Of a DNA stretch of 64,000 nt, positions 33,076-41,154 are shown in pieces. The translations under genes were made by a program, and so were the position numbers. The notes below the pieces were generated by a model. The model had not been told where the DNA came from. It saw nothing but the letters and a program-made list of their open reading frames with translations, and did not search any database. The DNA comes from an uncultured Pseudomonadales bacterium (GTDB lineage Bacteria > Pseudomonadota > Gammaproteobacteria > Pseudomonadales > Azotimanducaceae), in the NCBI GenBank assembly GCA_958296165.1, contig OY282447.1, positions 2,666,001 to 2,730,000 on the forward strand. Reading direction: 5' to 3'. The number at the start of each line of letters is the position of its first letter. Within the stretch, counting starts at the first letter, position 1.

Positions 33076-36000
33076 TCACCTCGGCACCTCCCCCCGCTCC
33101 CACAGTGCGTCCAGAGCATAGTTAACACTCACCGCCCCGAAATCCGGTTCCCGCTCGAAGGGTTCCCACACATAGCGCACGGCGTGGCTGCCGTCGGCAG
33201 CGAAGCGCACGATGGCGAGGATGAAGTCGTCTGGCTTGTTCAGGGCGGTGAGCACTTCGTTGCGGGTGACGGTAACGCTCTCGGCGTCCTCAACGCGGCC
33301 TTTCACTTCGATGAAGCGCAGCTTGCCGGTGCCGGGGATGCGGCTCTCGATGTCGTAGCCGAGGCGCTCGAACTCGCGGTCGGTCGGCTCGAAGCCGAGC
33401 GAGCGTTCGACGGACATGACCACCGCCCGCGCCCTGGCCGCCGCCGCTTGCGTGTCGGTAGCTGGTTTTGCCGCCGGCCTGCCTCGCATGGCCAGAATCA
33501 AGCCAAGTGGCACGATGGCGGCACCGCCGATCACAGTAGGTGGCAAAGCGGATATCTGCGCCTCGCTGTCGAGTTGCGCCATGCGCCGGTGCAGACGTTC
33601 GTGCAGATCGTCGGCGCGACGCCGCGCTTCGCCGGAGTTCAGCCGGGCGCCGGCACCCTGGGCAGGGCCGGCAGCTTGCTCCTTTGCTTTCAGTTCGTCG
33701 GCGCGATGGTCCCAGTGAGCAATCTCTTTGGTGAGCCGCTCTTTCACCGCGGCGCGGCTCTTGTCGATCCATTCCGTGCGCCGCTCGCGCACTTCCGCCA
33801 CATGCTCCGGCACCAGATGGGCGATGGCCTCGCCACGGGCTGTCGCTTCAATCTCCGCATTGATCCAAGCGCACTCTGGCCGGGCGAGGATGTCGGCTGC
33901 CGCTGGTTCGTCGGCGCCGAGTGGGCGATAGTCCAGATACGGGGCTTGGTGTTGGTGCCGTTTGTTGCCCGCCGCGTCGATCTCCACGTACAGCATCCGT
34001 TGCGAGATGGTGCGCTGTGCGTCCCGAATCGCATGTTCCAACGTGTAGAGCACCCGTGGGTGCAGGCTTGGGTCCCGCTCGTCCACCAGCACCGCGCCTC
34101 GGTGCAGCACGCCACGGTTTCTCTCCAGTGTCAGATCGAGTACCGCATCCAACAGCGGATGGCCTGGGCACACGAGTGCCGCAGGAGGGCGCCCGGTCAC
34201 GGTTAGCCGCTGCTTCTCGAACGCGATGCGTTCGTAGCGCTGCAACACCGGTTCGCCCCGGCCCACCTGCTGGCCACGGGTGCGGACAGCGGCTGGAACG
34301 TGCGACACCTCGTAGCGCCGCGGCTCTCGTTCGCGCACCGTGCCGCCGAGTTTTCTGAACGCCGCCAGAAAGAAAGATTCCACGTAGTGCGGCTGCAAGC
34401 GCCGTGCTTCGGCGCGTTCCATGTCTTCTCGCACCTTGGCGACGCGGGCGGAATCGAAGGAGTCTTGAGCCAGCGCACGCTCTTCGATCAGCGCTTGCAG
34501 ACGCGGGCGATCCACGGCTGCGGCCACGGCTTGCGAGAGGCGGGCGCGCACCGCCGGTTCATCGCCGTAGCGGATGGCTTCGATCAGGAGCTCGCGCAAG
34601 TGGCGGCCGCCGAATTGCAGCTTGCCGAGAACGTCGAACACTTGGCCGCCCAAGTCGAAGCGGGCTTGTTCCAGCTTGTCGAGCAAAGTGCGGTACACGT
34701 CTCCTTCGCGGGTGTCCGCGGCGACGAGATTCCACAGATGGCACACCTCCGTTTGGCCGATGCGGTGGATGCGCCCGAAGCGCTGCTCCAAGCGGTTGGG
34801 GTTCCACGGCAGGTCGTAGTTCACCATCAGGTGGGCGCGTTGGAGGTTGATGCCTTCGCCGGCGGCGTCGGTCGCCAGCAGCACGTGTACTTGGCGGTCT
34901 TGCAGAAACGCCTCTTGGGCGCGGCGGCGTTCGTCGCGGCTCAGGCCGCCGTGGATGACCACCACAGCGTCGGGGCGGCCCAGCACAGTGCCGATGCGGC
35001 GCTGCAGTTCGTTCAGCGTATCGCGGTGTTCGGTGAACACCACCAGCTTCTGATCGTGTGACGGCACCGGCGGCGGGATGGCACCGCTGCCGTGGTAGCG
35101 CGGACGTTCCTCGGCCACTTCCAGTGCTGTTGATCTCGGCATCAAGAGGGTGGTGAGCAGGTTCGAGAGTTCGCGCCACTTTGTGTCGTCACCGCCACGT
35201 CGTAGGTTGGCCGCGAGGGCTTCCAAGCGCCGCAGGGTATCGATTTCAGCTTGCAGCTCGGCCACGGTGCTAGCGGCAGTGGCTTGATCGAGAATGGCGG
35301 CTTCGGCGGCTTCTACCTCGTCGTACGGAGCCTCCTCCAAGTCTTCCGCGTCATCAGCATCAAGGGCCGGGCCAGCGGGCAGCTTGCCGTGCAAGCGTTC
35401 GGTTTCTTGGCAACGCACTTGCAGCCGTTCGCGACGGCGGCGCAAGGATTGGTAGATGGCCTCCGGCGAAGAAGCCAGGCGGCGCTGCAGGATGGTGAGC
35501 GCGAAGCCGACCGCGCCGGCGCGTTTGTCGTTTTGCAGGGCTTCGGCGCGGTTGAACTCGTCGCGCACGTAGCTGGTTACTTCGTCATAGAGGTGTACTT
35601 CCGCGTTGGAGAGCTTGTACGGCACGGAATGCGCGATGCGTTCCGGGAACAGTGGCGAGCCGTCGAACTTCAGCAAGTTCTCTTTCACCATGCGCCGCAT
35701 CAGGTCGCTCACGTCCACGGTGTGAACGCCGTCGCGGAATCGGCCCTCGAAACGGTCGCCGTCCAACAAGGCGAGGAAGAGTTGAAAATCCTCTTCGCGG
35801 CCGTTGTGCGGCGTGGCCGTGAGCAGGAGGAAGTGGCGCGTGATGCCAGAGAGCAGCTGGCCCAAGCGGTAGCGCTTGGTGTAGGTAATTTCGCCGCCGA
35901 AGAAGCGGGCGGACATCTTGTGGGCTTCGTCAACCACTACCAAGTCGTAGCGGCAGTCCGGCACCACGAGTTTCGCTTGGGTTTCCTCGTCGCGGGCCAG

Positions 36001-36621
36001 CTTGTCGAGGCGGGCGATGGCGAGATCGTTCTCCAAGAACCAATTGCCGGTGCGCGCCGTTTGCAGCTTGTCGTTTGTGAGGATCTCGAACGGCAGTTGG
36101 AAGCGACGCTGCAATTCGTCCTGCCATTGCTCCGCCAAGCTGCCCGGACATACCACCAGGCAGCGCTGCAGGTCGCCGCGCGCAATCAACTCCTTCATCA
36201 GCAAGCCGGTCATGATGGTTTTGCCGGCGCCGGGGTCGTCCGCGAGCAGAAAGCGCAACGGCTGGCGGGGCAGCATCTCCTCGTACACGGCGGTGATCTG
36301 ATGCGGCAGCGGTTCCACCAACGAGGTGTGAACGGCCAGCAATGGGTCGAAGAGATGCGCCAAGCGGATGCGGTGGGCCTCGGCAACCAAACGGTAGGCG
36401 GCGCCATCGCTATCGAAGCGCCACTGGTGGCCTTGTTCGACGAGTGCGAGCCGGGGTTCGTCCTGCCGGTAGAGGATCTCCTCCGCAATGCCGCCAGCGG
36501 CCGGCCGATAGACCACCGTAAGCGCGTTCGCGCCGTGCCATTGCACGTTCACCACGGTTACGGGTCCATCCGGACGAATGCCGTCAACGGCGGCCTGCGG
36601 CGTGATGTCCTCGAGCTTCAT
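33076..36621 (-). CDS. SNF2/HepA-type helicase with C-terminal DUF3883-like domain (defence locus)
   Basis: A 1,181-residue superfamily 2 DNA translocase. Walker A is DDPGAGKT at ~128-135, the DEAH box VVVDEAHKM at ~228-236, and motif III LLLTATPHNG. The second RecA lobe has VVFTEHRDTL, ATDAAGEGINLQRAHLMVNYDLPWNPNRLEQR and FGRIHRIGQ. The C-terminal ~100 residues (GFEPTDREFERLGYDIESR, then KLRFIEVKGR) match a DUF3883/PD-(D/E)XK-like module with Asp and Glu-x-Lys in nuclease spacing. I chose ATG 36621 because AAGGA lies 5 bases upstream; an ATG at 36642 is in frame. It starts 34 bases after the TRAP permease stop on the same strand and opens the defence locus. Such helicases accompany DUF1156/DUF499 sets and DISARM-type systems. 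Confidence 0.9.
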   Translation of the reverse strand: MKLEDITPQAAVDGIRPDGPVTVVNVQWHGANALTVVYRPAAGGIAEEILYRQDEPRLALVEQGHQWRFDSDGAAYRLVAEAHRIRLAHLFDPLLAVHTSLVEPLPHQITAVYEEMLPRQPLRFLLADDPGAGKTIMTGLLMKELIARGDLQRCLVVCPGSLAEQWQDELQRRFQLPFEILTNDKLQTARTGNWFLENDLAIARLDKLARDEETQAKLVVPDCRYDLVVVDEAHKMSARFFGGEITYTKRYRLGQLLSGITRHFLLLTATPHNGREEDFQLFLALLDGDRFEGRFRDGVHTVDVSDLMRRMVKENLLKFDGSPLFPERIAHSVPYKLSNAEVHLYDEVTSYVRDEFNRAEALQNDKRAGAVGFALTILQRRLASSPEAIYQSLRRRRERLQVRCQETERLHGKLPAGPALDADDAEDLEEAPYDEVEAAEAAILDQATAASTVAELQAEIDTLRRLEALAANLRRGGDDTKWRELSNLLTTLLMPRSTALEVAEERPRYHGSGAIPPPVPSHDQKLVVFTEHRDTLNELQRRIGTVLGRPDAVVVIHGGLSRDERRRAQEAFLQDRQVHVLLATDAAGEGINLQRAHLMVNYDLPWNPNRLEQRFGRIHRIGQTEVCHLWNLVAADTREGDVYRTLLDKLEQARFDLGGQVFDVLGKLQFGGRHLRELLIEAIRYGDEPAVRARLSQAVAAAVDRPRLQALIEERALAQDSFDSARVAKVREDMERAEARRLQPHYVESFFLAAFRKLGGTVREREPRRYEVSHVPAAVRTRGQQVGRGEPVLQRYERIAFEKQRLTVTGRPPAALVCPGHPLLDAVLDLTLERNRGVLHRGAVLVDERDPSLHPRVLYTLEHAIRDAQRTISQRMLYVEIDAAGNKRHQHQAPYLDYRPLGADEPAAADILARPECAWINAEIEATARGEAIAHLVPEHVAEVRERRTEWIDKSRAAVKERLTKEIAHWDHRADELKAKEQAAGPAQGAGARLNSGEARRRADDLHERLHRRMAQLDSEAQISALPPTVIGGAAIVPLGLILAMRGRPAAKPATDTQAAAARARAVVMSVERSLGFEPTDREFERLGYDIESRIPGTGKLRFIEVKGRVEDAESVTVTRNEVLTALNKPDDFILAIVRFAADGSHAVRYVWEPFEREPDFGAVSVNYALDALWERGEVPR

Positions 36622-36655
36622 GTGCTTCCTTGCCGAGTCCATTCACCAAGATCAA

Positions 36656-39205
36656 TCACAGCCCGGCCTCTCTTCGCCTCCGTAGCTGGGCGAATCCCAC
36701 CAGCCCAAGCAACAACAGCGCCGGCACGTACACGAGCTGCTTGGGCGGTCGCGGCGCCACCGTCTCCACGTGCAGGATCTCCCAGTCGACGTCCACACCG
36801 AAATCCTCGCGTAGTTGCGCCGCCGGCGTGCTGAACGCCAAACGGTCGATGAACACTTGATTGCCTTCCGTGCGTGTCGCCAGCCCTGCCTGCGCCAGGC
36901 GCGTTTCGCCATCCTCGGTGCGGTTGCCGAGCGGCAGGCGAACGGTGGTGGTGCGTGAGCGTCCGTCGATGGTTTCGCCGCTGGTGCGCAAGCGCAGGCT
37001 GGCGCCGTCTTCGAGCTTCGCCGCCGCTTGCGCGATGGCCGTCGGCGGCGCGACCTCAAAGCGCGGATAGATCATGTCCCACCAGAAGCCCGGCCTGAAC
37101 AGGCTGAAGGCAACCAGCAGCAGCGCGAGCGTCTCCCACCAGCGGCTCTTGGTGAGCCAATAGCCCTGCGTGGCGGCGGCGAACATCAGCATGGCGCCGA
37201 TTGCGGACGCCACCACCAGCACGAACTCGAACACGCCGTCGATGCCGATCATCAACAGTTGCGTATTGAAAATGAACATGAACGGCAGCACGGCGGTGCG
37301 CATGTCGTAGACGAACCCCTGGATGCCCGTGCGGATGGGGTCGGCGCGGGAAATCGCCGCCGCGGCGAAGGCCGCCAGGCCCACCGGCGGAGTGTCGTCG
37401 GCGAGAATGCCGAAGTAGAAGACGAACATGTGAACCGCCACCAGCGGCACCACCAACCCGTTGGCCGCACCCAAGGCGACCACAACGGGCGCCATCAGGC
37501 TGGAGACCACGATGTAGTTGGCTGTGGTGGGCAGGCCCATGCCGAGGACGATGCAGATCATCGCCGTGAACAAGAGCGCCAGCAGCAGGTAGCCGCCGGA
37601 GATCAGTTCCACGAACTCCACCATCACTTGGCCGATGCCGGTGAGCGTAACGGTGCCGACGATGATGCCCGCCGCGGCGGTGGCAACGCCGATGCCGATC
37701 ATGTTGCGGGCGCCTGCGATCAAACCGGCCACCCATTCCCGCGCGCCGCGGCGGAACTGGCGGCGCAGATCGCCGCGCTTGCGCAACAGCGCCAAGAGAG
37801 GACGCTGGGTGAGGACGATGACGGTCATGCAGACGGTGGCCCAGAACGCCGCCAGTCCCGGCGAGAAGCGCTCGACGATCAGGCACCACATCAGCACCGC
37901 GATGGGCAGCAGATAGAACAATCCTGCCTTGGCGGTGGGCCCTAGTGGAGGCAGTTCGTCCAGCGCTTGGCTTTCGTCTAGCTCAGGCACCCGTGTCGAC
38001 CAGACGAGCAACGCCCCGTAGGCGGCGATCAATGCCGCGCCGGCTACGTAGGGTGCCGCGTTCGGCAGCACGGCCTCGATGCCGCGTGCGCCGTAGTACA
38101 CCGCCAAACCCAATACGCACAGCACCAGCACCACGAACGCCGCGGTCGCGAGCTTATGCGCCAGCGTGGTACGCACGGCGGGTTCGAGGCGGGGCAGGCC
38201 TGCCTTGCACGCCTCCAGATGGACGATGTAGATGAGCGCCAGATAGGAGATCAGCGCCGGCAGCAAGGCGTGCTGGATCACCTCGACGTAGGAGATGCCC
38301 ACGTATTCGATCATCAAGAACGCCGCGGCGCCCATCACCGGCGGTGTTAGCTGGCCGTTGGTGGAAGACGCCACTTCCACCGCTCCCGCCTTGGTGGCGG
38401 GAAAGCCCACTCGCTTCATCAACGGAATCGTGAACACGCCGGTGGTGGCGACGTTGGCGATCGACGAGCCGGAGATCACGCCCGTTGCGGCCGATGCCAC
38501 CACCGATGCCTTGGCCGGGCCGCCGCGCAGATGGCCCAAGCCGGCGAACGCCATGCGGATGAAATAGTTGCCGGCGCCGGCGTGTTCGAGCAGTGCGCCG
38601 AACAGCACGAACAGGAACACGAAGTCCGTAGACACGCCCAAGGCGATGCCGAACACGCCCTCCGTCGTGAGCCACTGATGCTGCGCGACCTTGGTAAGGC
38701 TCTGGCCCTTGTGGGCGATCACGTCCGGCATCCATTGGCCGAGCAGCGTGTAGGCGAGGAACACGCAAGCCACCACCACGAGCGGCGGCCCCAGCGCCCG
38801 TCTGGTGGCTTCCAGCAAGGTGACCACGCCAACGACTGCGACGGCCACATCCAATGTGGTGGCATCGCCCGCGCGGGCGGCGAGTTCGGCGTAGAACGCG
38901 AACAGATAGCCCGCCGCGGCTGCCGCTACCACGGCTAGAGCGATGTCCGCCAACGGCACGCGCTCCCGCTCCCGCCGCTTGCGGGCGGGAAAGACGAGAA
39001 ATGCCAAGAAGACCGCGAAGCCGAGGTGGATGGACCGCGCCTCGGTGTTGTTGAAGATGCCGAACGAGAAGCCGAGCAGTTCGCTAGCGTAGAACGGCGC
39101 CGGCGAGGAAATCCACAGTTGGAAGGCCGACCAAGCCAGCGCAATCGCCGGCACCGCCCGACGCAGGATTACATCGGGCGTGCCCGGCTTGGGCTCGCCG
39201 CCCAC
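36656..39205 (-). CDS. TRAP transporter fused permease (DctQ-DctM, TAXI type)
   Basis: An 849-residue inner-membrane protein with about 18-20 hydrophobic segments. It fuses the small (4TM) and large (12TM, DctM) TRAP subunits. DctM hallmarks are visible: FGALLEHAGAGNYFIRMAFAG, GVISGSSIANVATTG, SSTNGQLTPPVMGAAAFLM and the second set with GMGLPTTANYIV and GILADDTPPVGLAAFAAAA. The last ~160 residues after the membrane domain look like DUF3394. TRAP systems import organic acids with a sodium gradient; the TAXI class has an unknown or amino-acid-like substrate. The start is GTG 39205. It follows the binding-protein gene by 31 bases. Confidence 0.92.
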   Translation of the reverse strand: MGGEPKPGTPDVILRRAVPAIALAWSAFQLWISSPAPFYASELLGFSFGIFNNTEARSIHLGFAVFLAFLVFPARKRRERERVPLADIALAVVAAAAAGYLFAFYAELAARAGDATTLDVAVAVVGVVTLLEATRRALGPPLVVVACVFLAYTLLGQWMPDVIAHKGQSLTKVAQHQWLTTEGVFGIALGVSTDFVFLFVLFGALLEHAGAGNYFIRMAFAGLGHLRGGPAKASVVASAATGVISGSSIANVATTGVFTIPLMKRVGFPATKAGAVEVASSTNGQLTPPVMGAAAFLMIEYVGISYVEVIQHALLPALISYLALIYIVHLEACKAGLPRLEPAVRTTLAHKLATAAFVVLVLCVLGLAVYYGARGIEAVLPNAAPYVAGAALIAAYGALLVWSTRVPELDESQALDELPPLGPTAKAGLFYLLPIAVLMWCLIVERFSPGLAAFWATVCMTVIVLTQRPLLALLRKRGDLRRQFRRGAREWVAGLIAGARNMIGIGVATAAAGIIVGTVTLTGIGQVMVEFVELISGGYLLLALLFTAMICIVLGMGLPTTANYIVVSSLMAPVVVALGAANGLVVPLVAVHMFVFYFGILADDTPPVGLAAFAAAAISRADPIRTGIQGFVYDMRTAVLPFMFIFNTQLLMIGIDGVFEFVLVVASAIGAMLMFAAATQGYWLTKSRWWETLALLLVAFSLFRPGFWWDMIYPRFEVAPPTAIAQAAAKLEDGASLRLRTSGETIDGRSRTTTVRLPLGNRTEDGETRLAQAGLATRTEGNQVFIDRLAFSTPAAQLREDFGVDVDWEILHVETVAPRPPKQLVYVPALLLLGLVGFAQLRRRREAGL

Positions 39206-39236
39206 TTGGGCGCTTGCGAGCTGGTCGGCGCTGCGG

Positions 39237-40277
39237 CTACTCGATCAGGCCGGCTTCCCGATAGTACTTGGCCGCGCCTTCGTGGAGCGGCGCCGAGAGG
39301 CCATCCTTCACCATCTGTGCCTTGGTGAGCGTGCCGAACGCCGGATGCAACTGCTTGAAATCCTGGAAGTTCTCGAATACGGCCTTCACTACTTGGTAGA
39401 CGGTCTCCGCGCTCGTATTGGTGGACGAAACAAACGTCGCGCCCACGCCGAAGGTGTTCACGTCGCCGTCTGTGCCGCGATACATGCCGCCGGGAATGGT
39501 CGCGTAGCGGTAGTAGGGGTTCTCCGCGACTAGCTTGTCCACGGCCTCGCCGCTCACCTCCACCAGCACGGCGTCGCAAGCCGTGGCCGCTTCCTTGATG
39601 TTTGCGCTGGGATGCCCGACGGTGATCACCGTGGCGTCGACCTTGTTGTCGCACAGCGCCCGGGATTGCTCGGCGGATTTCAGTTCAGACGCCAACTGGA
39701 AGTCGTCTACCGTCCAACCCAAGGCGTTCATCAGCACCTCCATCGTGCCGCGCTGCCCCGAGCCTGGGTTGCCGATGTTCACGCGCTCGCCTTTGAGATC
39801 GGCGAACGTGGCGATGTCTGCATCAGAGCGCGCCACCACGGTGAACGGTTCGGCATGCACGGAGAACACCGCGCGCAGATCCGGGTTCGGCCCCTTCTCG
39901 GCGAACTGGCTGGTGCCGTGGTAGGCGTGATACTGCCAGTCGGACTGCGCCACGCCCATGTCGAGTTCGCCAGCGGCGATGGTGTTCAGGTTGAAGATGG
40001 AACCGCCCGTGCTCTCCACGGTACAACGCACGCCGTGTTCGGCGCGGTTCTTGTTCACCAATCGGCAAATCGCGCCGCCCGTGGGGTAGTAGACGCCGGT
40101 AACGCCGCCGGTGCCGATGGTGATGAACGTGGTTTGCGATTCCGCTGGCGCGGATTCAGCCTCCGGCGTGGTCGCGGTCGGCGCTTCGCCCGTACCGCAG
40201 CCGCCGACGAATGAGGCCAGTGCGAGGCCGGCAAGGATGGCGGCGGGCACTGTGTAGAGGGGTCTTTGGGTTGCCAT
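39237..40277 (-). CDS. TAXI-family TRAP transporter solute-binding lipoprotein
   Basis: A 346-residue extracytoplasmic binding protein. The signal ends in a lipobox-like FVGGC (Cys 27), so it is probably a lipoprotein, followed by a Thr/Pro/Ala linker. The body opens [25 protein letters not shown], the defining TAXI start, and continues [28 protein letters not shown] and [22 protein letters not shown]. It delivers the ligand to the fused permease immediately downstream. ATG 40277 is the only sensible start. The operon promoter should lie in 40278-40340. Confidence 0.93.
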   Translation of the reverse strand: MATQRPLYTVPAAILAGLALASFVGGCGTGEAPTATTPEAESAPAESQTTFITIGTGGVTGVYYPTGGAICRLVNKNRAEHGVRCTVESTGGSIFNLNTIAAGELDMGVAQSDWQYHAYHGTSQFAEKGPNPDLRAVFSVHAEPFTVVARSDADIATFADLKGERVNIGNPGSGQRGTMEVLMNALGWTVDDFQLASELKSAEQSRALCDNKVDATVITVGHPSANIKEAATACDAVLVEVSGEAVDKLVAENPYYRYATIPGGMYRGTDGDVNTFGVGATFVSSTNTSAETVYQVVKAVFENFQDFKQLHPAFGTLTKAQMVKDGLSAPLHEGAAKYYREAGLIE

Positions 40278-40530
40278 GGGTACACTCGAACTTGAGGATG
40301 CAGTCAGTTGGTAGGCAATCCTAACGCATCGGCTGGTGTCTGCTCTGCCAATCAGCCGGGCACGGCCGGGCTATCCCGAAGTTAGCGCCTGACGGGCGCT
40401 TGGGTCGGGCTGGTTGCGGGGATGGGGATTGGACGGGGACCCGGGAGTCGGGCGGGAGAGCGGTTTTCCGAGTCGCCGGGGCCTCTTTTTCTGCGGCTGG
40501 CCGCAAGGCGGGCGCGGGGCGGCCCGGCGC
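40278..40530. other. Intergenic region upstream of the TAXI operon and left of the IS relic
   Basis: No gene is recognisable here. The first ~60 bases presumably hold the TAXI-TRAP promoter on the minus strand. The rest is G-rich and low in complexity (many CGGG and GGCC blocks), with a small 5-bp stem around 40385-40400. It may contain decayed sequence from the left part of the adjacent insertion element, but I cannot align it to one. Confidence 0.35.
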
Positions 40531-40735
40531 CGGCTGGACGACCGCGTGAAGGAGTTCGACGCCCGCATCGAGGAGATCGCCCGACGGAGTTCCGCAACGG
40601 AGGCGAACTGGCGGCCTGGCCGGGCCTTGTGCCGCGGCGGCGGTCGCGCTGGCCAACCAGAACGCTCGAACCGCGTGGGCGCTGCTGGCCGGCGAGGCGG
40701 ACTTCGACGCCGACTACGTCGGCAAGGCCGCCTGA
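40531..40735 (+). pseudogene. IS110/IS1111-family transposase relic (C-terminal pieces in three frames)
   Basis: Three short pieces of an IS110-type transposase survive in three frames. First comes RLDDRVKEFDARIEEIARRS from 40531, then from about 40587 EFRNGGELAAWPGLVPR (the region that normally reads GR.LAAWLGLVPRQ). From 40640 follows AVALANQNARTAWALLAG, ending in YVGKAA and a TGA at 40733-40735. The last piece is the usual end of IS110-family transposases (ALANKNARI.WALL). About 70 residues between the first two pieces and a segment between the second and third are missing, so the gene is dead. The DEDD and Ser catalytic regions are not present. Confidence 0.75.
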
Positions 40736-41017
40736 AGGCGCGCGCACGAATCCCTTTCCGAGGCGGCTCTAGGCCGCCGACGGTTGCAGCGGAGTGAAGT
40801 TGAAAAGTGATGGCGAGACAGGTCGGACCGGCGCGCCGGGAGCCTGCGCAGGGCAAGGGTCTTCGAGACCGTGCGATTGACAAGGCGGGAGCGCGCGGAA
40901 CCCATCAGGGCCCGGGAGCTCCGCTCCCAACGGGAGGCCGAATACATGTCGGCAACCGAACCTTCCTTGGCCACCGCCGACAACTCACCCCCTTGCAACG
41001 CGCGGCGGACCATACAT
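40736..41017 (+). mobile_element. 3' non-coding end of the IS110/IS1111 relic
   Basis: Directly after the relic's stop codon comes a run I recognise in general form from IS1111-group elements: a GATGGCGAGACAGGTC stretch, a GACCGGCGCG block, a CATCAGGGCCCGGGAG segment with a hairpin-like CTCCG, and then AACGGGAGGCCGAATACATG. In the IS1111 group the long right-end non-coding region encodes the guide (bridge/seeker) RNA. The element end near 41017 is a guess, since I cannot define the terminal inverted repeat. No gene lies between here and the subtilase at 41155. Confidence 0.5.
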
Positions 41018-41154
41018 GCCCTGACGTTCGCCCCTATCGTGGCAAACGATGGGCGACGCTTGCAACATGTCCCAACTTGAGTCGACCGGCCCTTACCAAC
41101 CTCTTGATACAACGGAGTTCGTGTTGCGGGCGGGCAAATGCGATGTGCGGCCTG

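Noticed and set aside
32854-33120. Possible small plus-strand gene upstream of higA
   Set aside because: It has acceptable codon use for ~90 codons but no homology I recognise, and it runs on as antisense of the helicase.
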